Source: Maribacter huludaoensis (GTDB lineage Bacteria; Bacteroidota; Bacteroidia; Flavobacteriales; Flavobacteriaceae). Taken from it: a DNA stretch of 64,000 nt. Every line of letters starts with the position of its first letter. Within the stretch, counting starts at the first letter, position 1. Below are positions 28,865 to 36,797 of the stretch, in pieces. The position numbers and the translations under genes were made by a program. The notes under the pieces are model-generated. The model was not told the origin of the DNA. It saw nothing but the letters and a program-made list of their open reading frames with translations, and did no database searches. The DNA is taken from assembly GCF_029350945.1 (NCBI RefSeq), contig NZ_JARKMS010000008.1, positions 13,524 to 77,523 of the forward strand. The letters run 5' to 3'.

Positions 28865-29446
28865 ATGAAAAAATCATTATTAAGTTTAGTATTCGTTGCC
28901 GTTTTCGGATTTACAGCAACAGCTTCAACCCCTATCGACTCTGAAAAAAAAGAGGTAAAGGTTAGCGAAAGTAAAGTAACTTGGAAAGGTTATAAGGTTA
29001 CAGGATCTCACGAAGGTACCATCAATTTAAAATCCGGTCATTTGGAAATGAAAGGTAAAAAATTGATAGGAGGTGAATTTGTTATAGACATGACCTCTAT
29101 TTCTTGCTCTGACCTACAGGCCGGGCAAGGTAAAGAGAAGTTAGAAGGTCATTTACAATCCGCAGATTTCTTTGGTGTTGAAAACAACCCGACTTCTAAA
29201 TTGGTTTTCACATCCGTTAAGGCAATGAACGACAGCTCATATACGGTTACAGGAGATTTGACCATTAAAGGAATTACAAAACCCGTTACACTTGTTGTAT
29301 CAATGTTTGAAAACAAAGCTTCAGCAACCATGAAGGTAGATAGAACCAAATTTGATATTAAATATGGTTCAGGAAGCTTTTTTGACAACCTAGGCGATAA
29401 AGCCATCTATGATGACTTTGACTTAGTGGTAGATTTAGCTCTATAA
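28865..29446 (+). CDS. YceI family periplasmic lipid-binding protein
   Basis: This 193-aa protein has a signal peptide (KKSLLSLVFVAVFGFTATAS). The YceI fold, a lipocalin-like barrel that binds isoprenoid or polyprenyl molecules, is visible as SKVTWKGYKVTGSHEGTINLKSGHLEMKGKKL, LQSADFFGVENNPTSKLVFTSVKAM, TGDLTIKGITKPVTLVV and RTKFDIKYGSGSFFDNLGDKAIYDDFDL. It is the third gene of the marR unit, 25 bp after the nitroreductase, and is followed by a strong terminator. A link between quinone binding and the nitroreductase is plausible but inferred. Confidence 0.93.
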   Translation: MKKSLLSLVFVAVFGFTATASTPIDSEKKEVKVSESKVTWKGYKVTGSHEGTINLKSGHLEMKGKKLIGGEFVIDMTSISCSDLQAGQGKEKLEGHLQSADFFGVENNPTSKLVFTSVKAMNDSSYTVTGDLTIKGITKPVTLVVSMFENKASATMKVDRTKFDIKYGSGSFFDNLGDKAIYDDFDLVVDLAL

Positions 29447-29487
29447 TAGTATTAAATGGCATTTTAATATTGCTATTACAACAATTT

Positions 29488-29526
29488 AAAATCCCTTTGA
29501 GATATTTTCAAAGGGATTTTAATTTT
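29488..29526 (+). terminator. Terminator after yceI
   Basis: AAAATCCCTTTGA pairs perfectly with TCAAAGGGATTTT (13 bp) and is followed by AATTTTT. It isolates the trp promoter from the marR unit. Confidence 0.93.
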
Positions 29527-29539
29527 TGATTAAGTAAAG

Positions 29540-29570
29540 TTTGAAAGTTTAAATTTCCTTTTTATATTTG
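29540..29570 (+). promoter_or_regulatory. trp operon promoter
   Basis: TTTG (29540-29543), exactly 19 bp, then TATATTTG (29563-29570): a perfect Bacteroidota promoter. The trpL ATG begins only 6 nt after it, so the transcript should start at or next to the start codon. Confidence 0.88.
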
Positions 29571-29576
29571 AGCTCA

Positions 29577-29633
29577 ATGAAAAATTTAAACGTGAATACT
29601 TGGTGGTGGAGCAACTTACGAAAAACATCGTGA
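29577..29633 (+). CDS. trpL: trp operon leader peptide
   Basis: This 18-codon ORF encodes MKNLNVNTWWWSNLRKTS, with three consecutive Trp codons at 29601-29609. It lies between the trp promoter and a terminator hairpin, 75 bp before trpE. The stop codon and its preceding codon are part of the antiterminator sequence. Ribosome stalling at the Trp codons when charged tRNA-Trp is scarce would cover the first pairing arm. This is the classical attenuation design, seen directly in the sequence; its operation here is inferred. Confidence 0.92.
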   Translation: MKNLNVNTWWWSNLRKTS

Positions 29634-29700
29634 GCACAGCATCATTGTAGTAAAACTATATAAAGGCTTGTCATCACGACAAGCCTTCTTTATTTTATAA
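29615..29700 (+). terminator. trp attenuator (protector, antiterminator and terminator)
   Basis: Arm 1 (29615-29621, CTTACGA) pairs with arm 2 (29628-29634, TCGTGAG). Arm 2 can instead pair with 29674-29679 (TCACGA), which overlaps the loop and the 3' arm of the terminator. The terminator is AAGGCTTGTC (29663-29672) with GACAAGCCTT (29678-29687), 10 bp, followed by CTTTATTTTAT. The three pairings are mutually exclusive in the order needed for attenuation. Confidence 0.85.
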
Positions 29701-29708
29701 AAGTATCT

Positions 29709-31106
29709 ATGACCTATCAATTTAAGACCTATCATAAAAAAATTCTTGCCGATACGGTTACCCCGGTAAGTGTTTATCTAAAAATAAGAGACCGTTTTCC
29801 CAATAGTATACTTTTGGAAAGCAGCGACTACCATGCAAACAACAACAGTTTCTCATATATCTGTTGTAATCCTATTGCCTCTATTAAAGTAGAAAACGAA
29901 GTTATAACCAAGCAATATCCAGATGGTGTCAATGAAGAAATAAAAATTACACCACAAACAAACGTGGTAGATATTATAGATTCTTTTAGTAAAGCATTTA
30001 AAGCGGATGATAATGACTATAAGTTTATTAACAATGGATTGTTTGGCTATATGGCCTATGACGCTGTTCGCTATTTTGAAGATATAGACATTTCCGTAAA
30101 AGATGACTCTGTTCAAATTCCAGATATTTACTATGCGGTTTATCAAAATATCATTGCTATCAATCATTATAAAAATGAAGCCTATCTATTTGCGCATTGT
30201 TACAATACCGAGAATAACATACCAGAATTAGAGCAACTTTTAAGTACCAGAAACTTCGCTACCTATAATTTTAAAATAGAAGGTGAAAGAAAATCAAATC
30301 TTGCAGATGCAGAATATAGGGAGCATGTAAAATTAGCTAAAAAGCATTGCCAACGTGGCGATGTATTTCAACTGGTACTGAGCCGTCGTTTTTCACAAGG
30401 TTTTAAGGGCGACGAGTTCAATGTGTATAGAGCATTACGTTCTGTAAATCCATCACCCTATTTGTTCTATTTTGATTATGGCGACTTTAAAATTTTTGGT
30501 AGTTCTCCAGAAGCACAATTAATCGTTAGCGATGGTAAAGCTGAAATTCACCCAATTGCCGGCACTTTCAAAAGAACAGGTAATGATGAGCAAGATGCAC
30601 AACTTGCAAAAGAATTGAAGACAGACGATAAGGAGAACAGTGAGCATGTAATGTTAGTAGATCTTGCCCGTAACGATCTTAGTAGAAACGGTAGTGTGGT
30701 ACAGGTAGAAAATTATAGAGAAGTGCAATTTTTCTCTCATGTAATTCACTTGGTCTCCAAGGTTACCGGAATGAAAAAAAGTGATATCCCTACCATGAAA
30801 GTGGTAGCCGACACTTTCCCTGCCGGTACCCTAAGTGGTGCACCTAAACACATGGCCATGCAACTTATTGAAAGATACGAGAAAACAAGTAGAGGATATT
30901 ACGGCGGGGCTATCGGTTTTATGGATTTTTCAGGCAACTTCAATCATGCCATTATGATTAGAACTTTTTTGAGCAAGAACCACCAATTACATTATCAGGC
31001 CGGTGCAGGATTGGTAGCTGCATCGAACCCAGAAAATGAATTACAAGAAACATACAATAAATTAGGTGCTTTGACCAAGGCACTGGAAATAGCTGAAGAC
31101 ATATAA
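29709..31106 (+). CDS. trpE: Anthranilate synthase component I
   Basis: This 465-aa enzyme converts chorismate to anthranilate with ammonia supplied by TrpG. The chorismate-binding domain has GDVFQLVLSRRFS, IFGSSPEAQL, IHPIAGTFKRTGNDEQD, HVMLVDLARNDLSR and DTFPAGTLSGAPK, and ends GGAIGFMDFSG...QAGAGLVAASNPENE. Near the N-terminus LLESSD resembles the LLES tryptophan feedback motif of TrpE. It is the first structural gene after the attenuator. It is separated from trpG by a 43-bp gap holding a REP-like repeat. Confidence 0.97.
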   Translation: MTYQFKTYHKKILADTVTPVSVYLKIRDRFPNSILLESSDYHANNNSFSYICCNPIASIKVENEVITKQYPDGVNEEIKITPQTNVVDIIDSFSKAFKADDNDYKFINNGLFGYMAYDAVRYFEDIDISVKDDSVQIPDIYYAVYQNIIAINHYKNEAYLFAHCYNTENNIPELEQLLSTRNFATYNFKIEGERKSNLADAEYREHVKLAKKHCQRGDVFQLVLSRRFSQGFKGDEFNVYRALRSVNPSPYLFYFDYGDFKIFGSSPEAQLIVSDGKAEIHPIAGTFKRTGNDEQDAQLAKELKTDDKENSEHVMLVDLARNDLSRNGSVVQVENYREVQFFSHVIHLVSKVTGMKKSDIPTMKVVADTFPAGTLSGAPKHMAMQLIERYEKTSRGYYGGAIGFMDFSGNFNHAIMIRTFLSKNHQLHYQAGAGLVAASNPENELQETYNKLGALTKALEIAEDI

Positions 31107-31107
31107 A

Positions 31108-31136
31108 GCCTCCCCAACCCCTCCAAAAGAGGGGCT
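31108..31136 (-). repeat. GC-rich REP-like repeat between trpE and trpG (reverse orientation)
   Basis: It contains the hairpin CCCCTC-CAAAA-GAGGGG. Its reverse complement resembles the repeats at 31186-31213 and 31845-31873. It is far richer in GC than its surroundings and starts 2 nt after the trpE stop. Confidence 0.75.
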
Positions 31137-31149
31137 TTAAAATGATATT

Positions 31150-31773
31150 ATGATTAAAAATATAAAAATTGAAGAGCAACAAAATTCCTCCCCTTCGGGA
31201 AGGTCAGGTGGAGCTACTGTTTTGGTTATAGACAATTACGATAGTTTCACTTATAATCTAGTACATTATTTAGAGGAATTAGGTTGTGAAGTTATCGTAA
31301 AACGTAATGACCAACTTAAGTTAGAAGAGGTAGCTACTTTTAATAAAATTGTTCTATCCCCAGGACCTGGCATTCCTGATGAAGCCGGCCTGCTAAAACA
31401 AATTATCAAAGAATACGCACCTACCAAAAGTATTTTTGGCGTCTGCCTAGGGCAACAGGCCATTGCCGAAGTATTTGGTGGTTACTTAATAAACCTGGAC
31501 AAAGTCTATCACGGTATTGCCACAAGCATTAAAATAATTAAAGAGGATATCATTTTTGAAGGAATCCCAAATGAGATAGAGGTAGGCAGATACCATTCAT
31601 GGGTAGTTGATTCTGATTTACCGGAAGTTTTGGAAGCAACTTCAGTAGATGAAAACGGACAGGTAATGTCTTTACGTCATAAAACCTATGATGTACGTGC
31701 CGTACAGTTTCATCCAGAATCTGTTCTTACACCAAATGGAAAAAAAATGTTAGAGAATTGGCTACGCCCCTAG
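31150..31773 (+). CDS. trpG: Anthranilate synthase component II (glutamine amidotransferase)
   Basis: This 207-aa protein supplies ammonia from glutamine to TrpE. The amidotransferase class I domain starts at VLVIDNYDSFTYNLVHYLEE. The nucleophile Cys is in GVCLGQQAIAE, and the His/Glu pair is in AVQFHPESVLTPNG. The first 22 residues (including NSSPSGRSGGA) are foreign to the family and are encoded largely by a REP-like repeat. No ATG exists closer to the conserved start, so the natural start appears to have been replaced. The same subunit may also serve PabB, as is common; this is inference. Confidence 0.95.
   Translation: MIKNIKIEEQQNSSPSGRSGGATVLVIDNYDSFTYNLVHYLEELGCEVIVKRNDQLKLEEVATFNKIVLSPGPGIPDEAGLLKQIIKEYAPTKSIFGVCLGQQAIAEVFGGYLINLDKVYHGIATSIKIIKEDIIFEGIPNEIEVGRYHSWVVDSDLPEVLEATSVDENGQVMSLRHKTYDVRAVQFHPESVLTPNGKKMLENWLRP
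31186..31213 (+). repeat. REP-like repeat inside the trpG 5' coding region
   Basis: TCCTCCCCTTCGGGAAGG followed by TCAGGTGGAGC matches the repeat at 31845-31873 with a few differences. It is read in frame as part of the TrpG N-terminus. Confidence 0.8.
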
Positions 31774-31844
31774 CCCACAAAGGGAGAATCTAAAACAAAT
31801 GACTGAAATTAATACGAATAAAATTAAATAAGGAGACCTTTATT

Positions 31845-31873
31845 CTTCCCCTTTGGGGAGGTTAGGTGGGGCC
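31845..31873 (+). repeat. REP-like repeat abutting the trpD start
   Basis: CTTCCCCTTTGGGGAGG followed by TTAGGTGGGGCC, with an internal TTCCCC/GGGGAG inverted repeat. It ends one base before the trpD ATG at 31875 and occupies the place where a ribosome binding site would be. Confidence 0.8.
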
Positions 31874-31874
31874 T

Positions 31875-32870
31875 ATGAAAGAGACATTAAATAAACTTAT
31901 AAATCACGAAATACTTTCTAAGGAAGATGCTAAACGTATTCTCGTGAATATTGCAAAAGGTGATTACAACACTAGTCAGATTGCGGCATTTTTAACCGTT
32001 TACATGATGCGTAGCATTACTATTGAAGAACTTGAAGGGTTTAGAGACGCACTATTAGATTTGTGTTTGGCGGTAGACTTATCGGCCTATAACCCTATTG
32101 ATCTTTGTGGTACAGGTGGTGACGGTAAAGATACCTTCAACATTTCTACCTTGGCTTCTTTTGTAACCGCAGGTGCAGGCGTAAAAGTTACCAAACACGG
32201 AAATTACGGTGTATCATCTAAGTGTGGCAGTAGTAATGTAATGGAATTTTTAGGAATAAAATTCAGTAATGAATCAGACTTTTTAGAAAAATGTATTGAT
32301 GAAGCCGGTATTTGTGTACTACACGCCCCGCTGTTTCACCCTGCTATGAAAAACGTAGCACCTATTCGTAAAGATTTAGCGGTAAAGACATTCTTCAATA
32401 TGTTAGGTCCTATGGTAAATCCTGCTTTTCCTAAAAACCAAATGGTAGGTGTTTTCAATTTAGAATTAGCTCGCATGTACGGATATCTGTATCAGAAAAC
32501 CGATAAAAACTTTACTGTTCTTCATGCATTAGATGGATATGATGAAATTTCCCTTACAGGAAATACCAAAACCATTTCTAATCATACTGAAAGCATGCTA
32601 AAACCATCTGATTTTGGTGTAAAGCAAATAAAGCAAAGCGATATTGTTGGCGGAGATTCTATAGATTCTTCGGCACAAATTTTCCTTAATGTTTTACAAG
32701 GTAAAGGTACAGAACCGCAAAACAATGTAGTGTGTGCCAATGCAGGTATTGCAATTGCTACGGTAAAGAATTTAACACCTCTTGAAGGTTTTGAAAAAGC
32801 CAAGGAATCTTTATTAGGAGGACACGGACTAGTGGCATTGAAGAAAATACAAGAACTAAGCAAAAATTAA
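31875..32870 (+). CDS. trpD: Anthranilate phosphoribosyltransferase
   Basis: This 331-aa enzyme joins anthranilate to PRPP. Motifs seen are DLCGTGGDGKDTFNIST (PRPP/glycine-rich loop), KHGNYGVSSKCGSSNVME, and KNVAPIRKDLAVKTFFNMLGPMVNPA. I use ATG 31875; an in-frame GTG at 31866 lies in the repeat and would add three residues only. It is the third structural gene of the operon, with a ~100-bp gap after trpG that holds the repeat. Confidence 0.97.
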   Translation: MKETLNKLINHEILSKEDAKRILVNIAKGDYNTSQIAAFLTVYMMRSITIEELEGFRDALLDLCLAVDLSAYNPIDLCGTGGDGKDTFNISTLASFVTAGAGVKVTKHGNYGVSSKCGSSNVMEFLGIKFSNESDFLEKCIDEAGICVLHAPLFHPAMKNVAPIRKDLAVKTFFNMLGPMVNPAFPKNQMVGVFNLELARMYGYLYQKTDKNFTVLHALDGYDEISLTGNTKTISNHTESMLKPSDFGVKQIKQSDIVGGDSIDSSAQIFLNVLQGKGTEPQNNVVCANAGIAIATVKNLTPLEGFEKAKESLLGGHGLVALKKIQELSKN

Positions 32871-32921
32871 GCATATTACTTCATACCTTGAAATGACGAG
32901 GTAATAAAGAACATATATTTC
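32871..32921. repeat. trpD-trpC gap with a degenerate palindrome
   Basis: ATTACTTC...GAGGTAAT (32876-32905) forms an imperfect inverted repeat around ATACCTTGAAATGAC. It resembles dispersed intergenic repeats containing GTCATTTC that occur in Flavobacteriia, but this is only an impression without a genome comparison. Confidence 0.35.
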
Positions 32922-33701
32922 ATGAATATTCTAGATAAAATAGTAGCCGATAAACGCAAAGAGGTTGAATTGAAAAAATCGATCATTCCGGTGTCGCAAT
33001 ATGAAGCATCTGTACTTTTTAATCGAAAAACTAACTCTTTAGCTCAAGCACTTAAAAATAGTAATACGGGTATTATTGCTGAATTTAAACGTAGGTCTCC
33101 GTCTAAAGAAAGTATTAACCAGAACGCAAATGTTGGGCAAGTTGCCAAGGGTTATAGAAAAGCGGGTGTTTGTGGAATGAGCGTACTAACCGATATTAAA
33201 TACTTTGGAGGGTCTATTGAAGATCTTGTTTTGGCACGTGCATCGGTTCAGCTTCCTTTACTTCGTAAAGAATTTATCATTAGCGAATATCAGATTATTG
33301 AAGCGAAAGCTTATGGCGCAGATGTTATTTTACTGATTGCAGCAATTCTAACAAAACAAGAAATAAAGACCTATTCGGAATTGGCAAAAAGCTTAGGTCT
33401 GGATGTATTGTTAGAGGTTCATAATGAAGAAGAACTTCATAAATCTATAATGCCAAGTTTAGATATGCTAGGCGTAAACAATAGAAATCTGAAGACTTTT
33501 GAAGTTAGCTTGGATACCAGTAAATCATTATCAGAATTGATACCCAATGATTTTGTAAAGGTTTCTGAAAGCGGAATCAGCTCTGTTGATGCCATTAAAG
33601 AACTAAAACCGTATGGATATGAAGGTTTTTTAATTGGCGAGAATTTTATGAAAACGGATGACCCTGGTAAAAGCGCTATTGAATTCATTAAAAACCTTTA
33701 A
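32922..33701 (+). CDS. trpC: Indole-3-glycerol phosphate synthase
   Basis: This 259-aa TIM-barrel enzyme closes the indole ring with loss of CO2. Family motifs: ILDKIVADKRKEVELKK at the start, IAEFKRRSPSKESIN with the catalytic Lys, MSVLTDIKYFGGS, LLRKEFIISEYQIIEAKAYGADVILLIAAIL, LEVHNEEEL, LGVNNRNLKTFEV and VSESGIS. It is monofunctional and not fused to TrpF, which follows 5 bp downstream. Confidence 0.97.
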   Translation: MNILDKIVADKRKEVELKKSIIPVSQYEASVLFNRKTNSLAQALKNSNTGIIAEFKRRSPSKESINQNANVGQVAKGYRKAGVCGMSVLTDIKYFGGSIEDLVLARASVQLPLLRKEFIISEYQIIEAKAYGADVILLIAAILTKQEIKTYSELAKSLGLDVLLEVHNEEELHKSIMPSLDMLGVNNRNLKTFEVSLDTSKSLSELIPNDFVKVSESGISSVDAIKELKPYGYEGFLIGENFMKTDDPGKSAIEFIKNL

Positions 33702-33706
33702 AAGTA

Positions 33707-34333
33707 ATGAAACTTAAAATTTGCGGAATGAAGCTGAATACTTCCGAAGTCGCACAACTGCGACCAGACTATTTAGGCTTTATTTTCTGGGAACCTTCTT
33801 CTAGATTTTTTAAAAGTGAAATACCAGAACTTCCGCATACTATTAATAAAGTAGGTGTATTTGTTGATGCAGAGATTGATTATGTTAAAGACATGGTCAG
33901 CAAACATCAATTACAAAGCTTACAATTACATGGACATGAGAGTCCTGAATATTGTACTAAAATTGCAAGTGAATTAAAAAAATTAAATCATAAAGTAGAC
34001 ATCATAAAAGTGTTCTCTATAAAAGACGAATTTAACTTTGAAGAATTGAAACCCTATGAAAATGTGTGCGACTATTTTCTCTTTGACACCAAAGGAAAAC
34101 TACCTGGCGGTAACGGATACACCTTTAATTGGTCTGTTTTAAAAAACTACCCATCTAACAAACCTTTCTTTTTAAGTGGTGGTATTGGTTTAAATAATCT
34201 GAACAAGATTAATGAGTTTATGAAAACGCCTGAATCTAAATATTGCTATGCCATTGATGTGAATAGCTCTTTTGAAATAGAACCAGGATTAAAAAATATT
34301 GAAGAATTACAAAAGTTTAAAGAAGCGCTATGA
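33707..34333 (+). CDS. trpF: Phosphoribosylanthranilate isomerase
   Basis: This 208-aa TIM barrel catalyses an Amadori rearrangement. Motifs: MKLKICGMK with the catalytic Cys, [57 protein letters not shown] with the catalytic Asp, and [11 protein letters not shown]. Its stop overlaps the trpB start by 4 bp (ATGA), a sign of translational coupling. Confidence 0.96.
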   Translation: MKLKICGMKLNTSEVAQLRPDYLGFIFWEPSSRFFKSEIPELPHTINKVGVFVDAEIDYVKDMVSKHQLQSLQLHGHESPEYCTKIASELKKLNHKVDIIKVFSIKDEFNFEELKPYENVCDYFLFDTKGKLPGGNGYTFNWSVLKNYPSNKPFFLSGGIGLNNLNKINEFMKTPESKYCYAIDVNSSFEIEPGLKNIEELQKFKEAL

Positions 34334-35514
34334 ATTATAATGCTGACGAAAAAGGATACTACGGTGAATTTGGTGGTGCCTACATACCAGAAATGCTATA
34401 CCCAAACGTTGAAGAGCTACGACAAAATTATTTAAAACTGATGTATGAAGATTCTTTTCAAAAAGAATTCAATCAGCTTTTAAAAGACTATGTTGGTAGA
34501 CCTTCCCCCCTATATTTTGCCAAACGTCTTTCTGAAAAACATGGTTGCAAAATTTACCTAAAAAGAGAAGATCTTAACCATACTGGTGCACATAAAGTGA
34601 ACAACACCATAGGTCAGATTCTAATGGCTCAAAAGTTGGGCAAAACAAGAATTATTGCCGAAACCGGTGCCGGACAACACGGTGTGGCAACGGCAACCGT
34701 TTGTGCCCTCATGGGTATGGAATGTATTGTTTACATGGGGGAAATAGATATTGCACGCCAAGCGCCAAATGTTGCCCGTATGAAAATGTTGGGTGCTGAA
34801 GTAAGACCTGCAAAATCTGGCAGTAGAACACTTAAAGATGCTACCAACGAAGCCATTAGAGATTGGATCAACAATCCGGTAGACACCCATTATATCATTG
34901 GTTCCGCCATTGGTCCGCACCCATACCCAGATATGGTAACACGTTTTCAATCCGTAATTTCCGAAGAAATAAAATGGCAGTTAAAAGAGAAAGAAGGTCG
35001 TGAAAATCCAGATTACGTGGTAGCTTGTATTGGCGGTGGCAGTAATGCCGCTGGTACCTACTATCATTTTCTACACGAGCCTGAGGTTGGCATTATTGCT
35101 GTTGAAGCTGCCGGTAAAGGCGTAAATTCTGGTGAGAGTGCCGCAACGTCCGCTTTAGGTAAAGTAGGAATCATTCACGGTTGTAAAACTATGTTGATGC
35201 AAACCATTGATGGGCAAATTACCGAACCTTACTCTATTTCTGCCGGATTAGATTATCCTGGCGTTGGTCCTATGCATTCTCACCTTTACAAATCTGGTCG
35301 TGCAGAGTTTTATTCGGCCACAGATGATGAAGCCATGGCTGCAGGATTGGAATTGTCAAAGTTAGAAGGTATTATACCCGCTATAGAAACAGGACATGCA
35401 TTTGCCATTTTTGAACATAAAAAATTTAAAAAAGACGATGTGGTCGTCATTAGCCTTTCTGGCCGTGGAGATAAAGACCTGAACACATATATTGATTACT
35501 TTAAGTTAGCATAA
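34330..35514 (+). CDS. trpB: Tryptophan synthase beta subunit
   Basis: This 394-aa PLP enzyme condenses indole with serine. The N-terminal [23 protein letters not shown] is typical. The PLP lysine is in [13 protein letters not shown], the catalytic Glu is in [13 protein letters not shown], and the phosphate-binding loop is [13 protein letters not shown]. It ends with [13 protein letters not shown]. It is coupled to trpF and lies 7 bp from trpA, with which its product forms the alpha2beta2 complex. Confidence 0.98.
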   Translation: MNYNADEKGYYGEFGGAYIPEMLYPNVEELRQNYLKLMYEDSFQKEFNQLLKDYVGRPSPLYFAKRLSEKHGCKIYLKREDLNHTGAHKVNNTIGQILMAQKLGKTRIIAETGAGQHGVATATVCALMGMECIVYMGEIDIARQAPNVARMKMLGAEVRPAKSGSRTLKDATNEAIRDWINNPVDTHYIIGSAIGPHPYPDMVTRFQSVISEEIKWQLKEKEGRENPDYVVACIGGGSNAAGTYYHFLHEPEVGIIAVEAAGKGVNSGESAATSALGKVGIIHGCKTMLMQTIDGQITEPYSISAGLDYPGVGPMHSHLYKSGRAEFYSATDDEAMAAGLELSKLEGIIPAIETGHAFAIFEHKKFKKDDVVVISLSGRGDKDLNTYIDYFKLA

Positions 35515-35521
35515 CCTTATT

Positions 35522-36286
35522 ATGAGCAATAGAATAACATTAAAATTAAAAGAAGACAAAAAGCTTCTATCTATATATTTTACGGCAGGTTACCCATCAT
35601 TGAACGATACGGTAAAAATTATTGAAGATTTAGAAAAGAACGGTGTTGATATGATTGAAATAGGATTACCGTTCAGTGACCCTTTGGCAGACGGACCAAC
35701 AATTCAGGAAAGTTCTACCGCCGCCTTAAAAAATGGAATGACCACCGAAATTCTTTTTGAACAACTAAGAGATATTCGTAAAACAGTTTCAATTCCTTTA
35801 ATTATCATGGGATATTTTAACCCTGTATTACAATACGGTGTTGAAGCATTTTGTAAAAAATGCCAAGAGATTGGGATTGACGGACTTATTTTACCCGACC
35901 TTCCATTAGATGTTTATCAAGATGACTATGAAACTATATTTAAAAAATACGGCTTAATAAATGTTTTCCTGATTACACCACAGACAAGTAATGGCCGTAT
36001 TGATCAGATCGACAGTGCTTCAGACGGATTTATCTATATGGTTAGTTCAGCAAGCGTTACGGGATCAAAATCTGGCTTTGGTCAAGAACAAGAAAATTAT
36101 TTTGAGCGCATTGCCAAAATGAATTTAAAGAATCCACAAATAGTAGGTTTCGGTATTAAAGACGAAGAAACTTTTAAGCAAGCGACCAAAACCGCTAAAG
36201 GTGCCATTATAGGTTCTGCTTTTATTAAGCATTTGACAGCTTACGGAACAGATAAAACAAATGAATTCATTTCATTAATACGCTAA
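35522..36286 (+). CDS. trpA: Tryptophan synthase alpha subunit
   Basis: This 254-aa TIM barrel releases indole from indole-3-glycerol phosphate. Motifs: LSIYFTAGYPSLNDT, MIEIGLPFSDPLADGPTIQESS with the catalytic Glu and Asp region, GIDGLILPDLPLD with the second catalytic Asp, IYMVSSASVTGSKSGF and IVGFGIKDEETF. It is the last enzyme gene of the pathway; a small membrane protein gene starts 1 nt after its stop. Confidence 0.97.
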   Translation: MSNRITLKLKEDKKLLSIYFTAGYPSLNDTVKIIEDLEKNGVDMIEIGLPFSDPLADGPTIQESSTAALKNGMTTEILFEQLRDIRKTVSIPLIIMGYFNPVLQYGVEAFCKKCQEIGIDGLILPDLPLDVYQDDYETIFKKYGLINVFLITPQTSNGRIDQIDSASDGFIYMVSSASVTGSKSGFGQEQENYFERIAKMNLKNPQIVGFGIKDEETFKQATKTAKGAIIGSAFIKHLTAYGTDKTNEFISLIR

Positions 36287-36287
36287 G

Positions 36288-36518
36288 TTGAAAGAATTTT
36301 TAAATAATTGGAAACTGATTATTCTTTTATGCCTAACCTTAGGTTTAGCCCCATTTTTCCCTGAACCTCATATTTTAGGTAAATTAAAATGGATTTTTGG
36401 TGGCGCAGATGGAATGGTATTTATGGATTGGTTCGATGTCGTTTTACACGGCTTTCCTTTTATACTTCTAATTAGATTAATTATAATGAAAATATTCAGC
36501 TCAAAAACTTCAGATTAA
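36288..36518 (+). CDS. Small membrane protein, family often labelled RND transporter
   Basis: This 76-aa protein starts at TTG one base after the trpA stop. No ATG is available before the conserved segment. It has two hydrophobic segments (WKLIILLCLTLGLAPFF and VVLHGFPFILLIRLIIMKI) joined by PEPHILGKLKWIFGGADGMVFMDWFD. Proteins with the LTLGLAPFxPEPH pattern exist in Bacteroidota and proteobacteria and carry an RND-transporter label, but they are too short to be transporters. The call rests on recognition; the role is unknown. Confidence 0.65.
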   Translation: MKEFLNNWKLIILLCLTLGLAPFFPEPHILGKLKWIFGGADGMVFMDWFDVVLHGFPFILLIRLIIMKIFSSKTSD

Positions 36519-36570
36519 CTTTCAGTTATCTAAATAGGTGTTGAATACACAAAGTATTTTGAAATAATGA

Positions 36571-36601
36571 AAAAGGTTGCCCAATAGGGCAACCTTTTTT
36601 T
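36571..36601 (+). terminator. Terminator of the trp operon
   Basis: AAAAGGTTGCCC-AATA-GGGCAACCTTTTTTT, a 12-bp perfect stem with a T-run, 52 bp after the small membrane gene. Confidence 0.95.
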
Positions 36602-36797
36602 AGTCTATACGCTACAAAAAGAATATAACTACTTCACTTTGTATGGGTAACACCAATAAAAACCAACCAACTACCCACCTACACTTTTGAGCATATTTAT
36701 TTCTAATATAGAAAACCTTAACAATTGCCATAATCTAATTGAGACTTAGTTCTCTGCATTTTCCTTACTTTTAAAGAATATATCCACGAGAACGAAC

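Noticed and set aside
31866..31874. GTG upstream start for trpD
   Set aside because: It lies in the REP-like repeat and adds only three residues; the ATG at 31875 begins the conserved protein.
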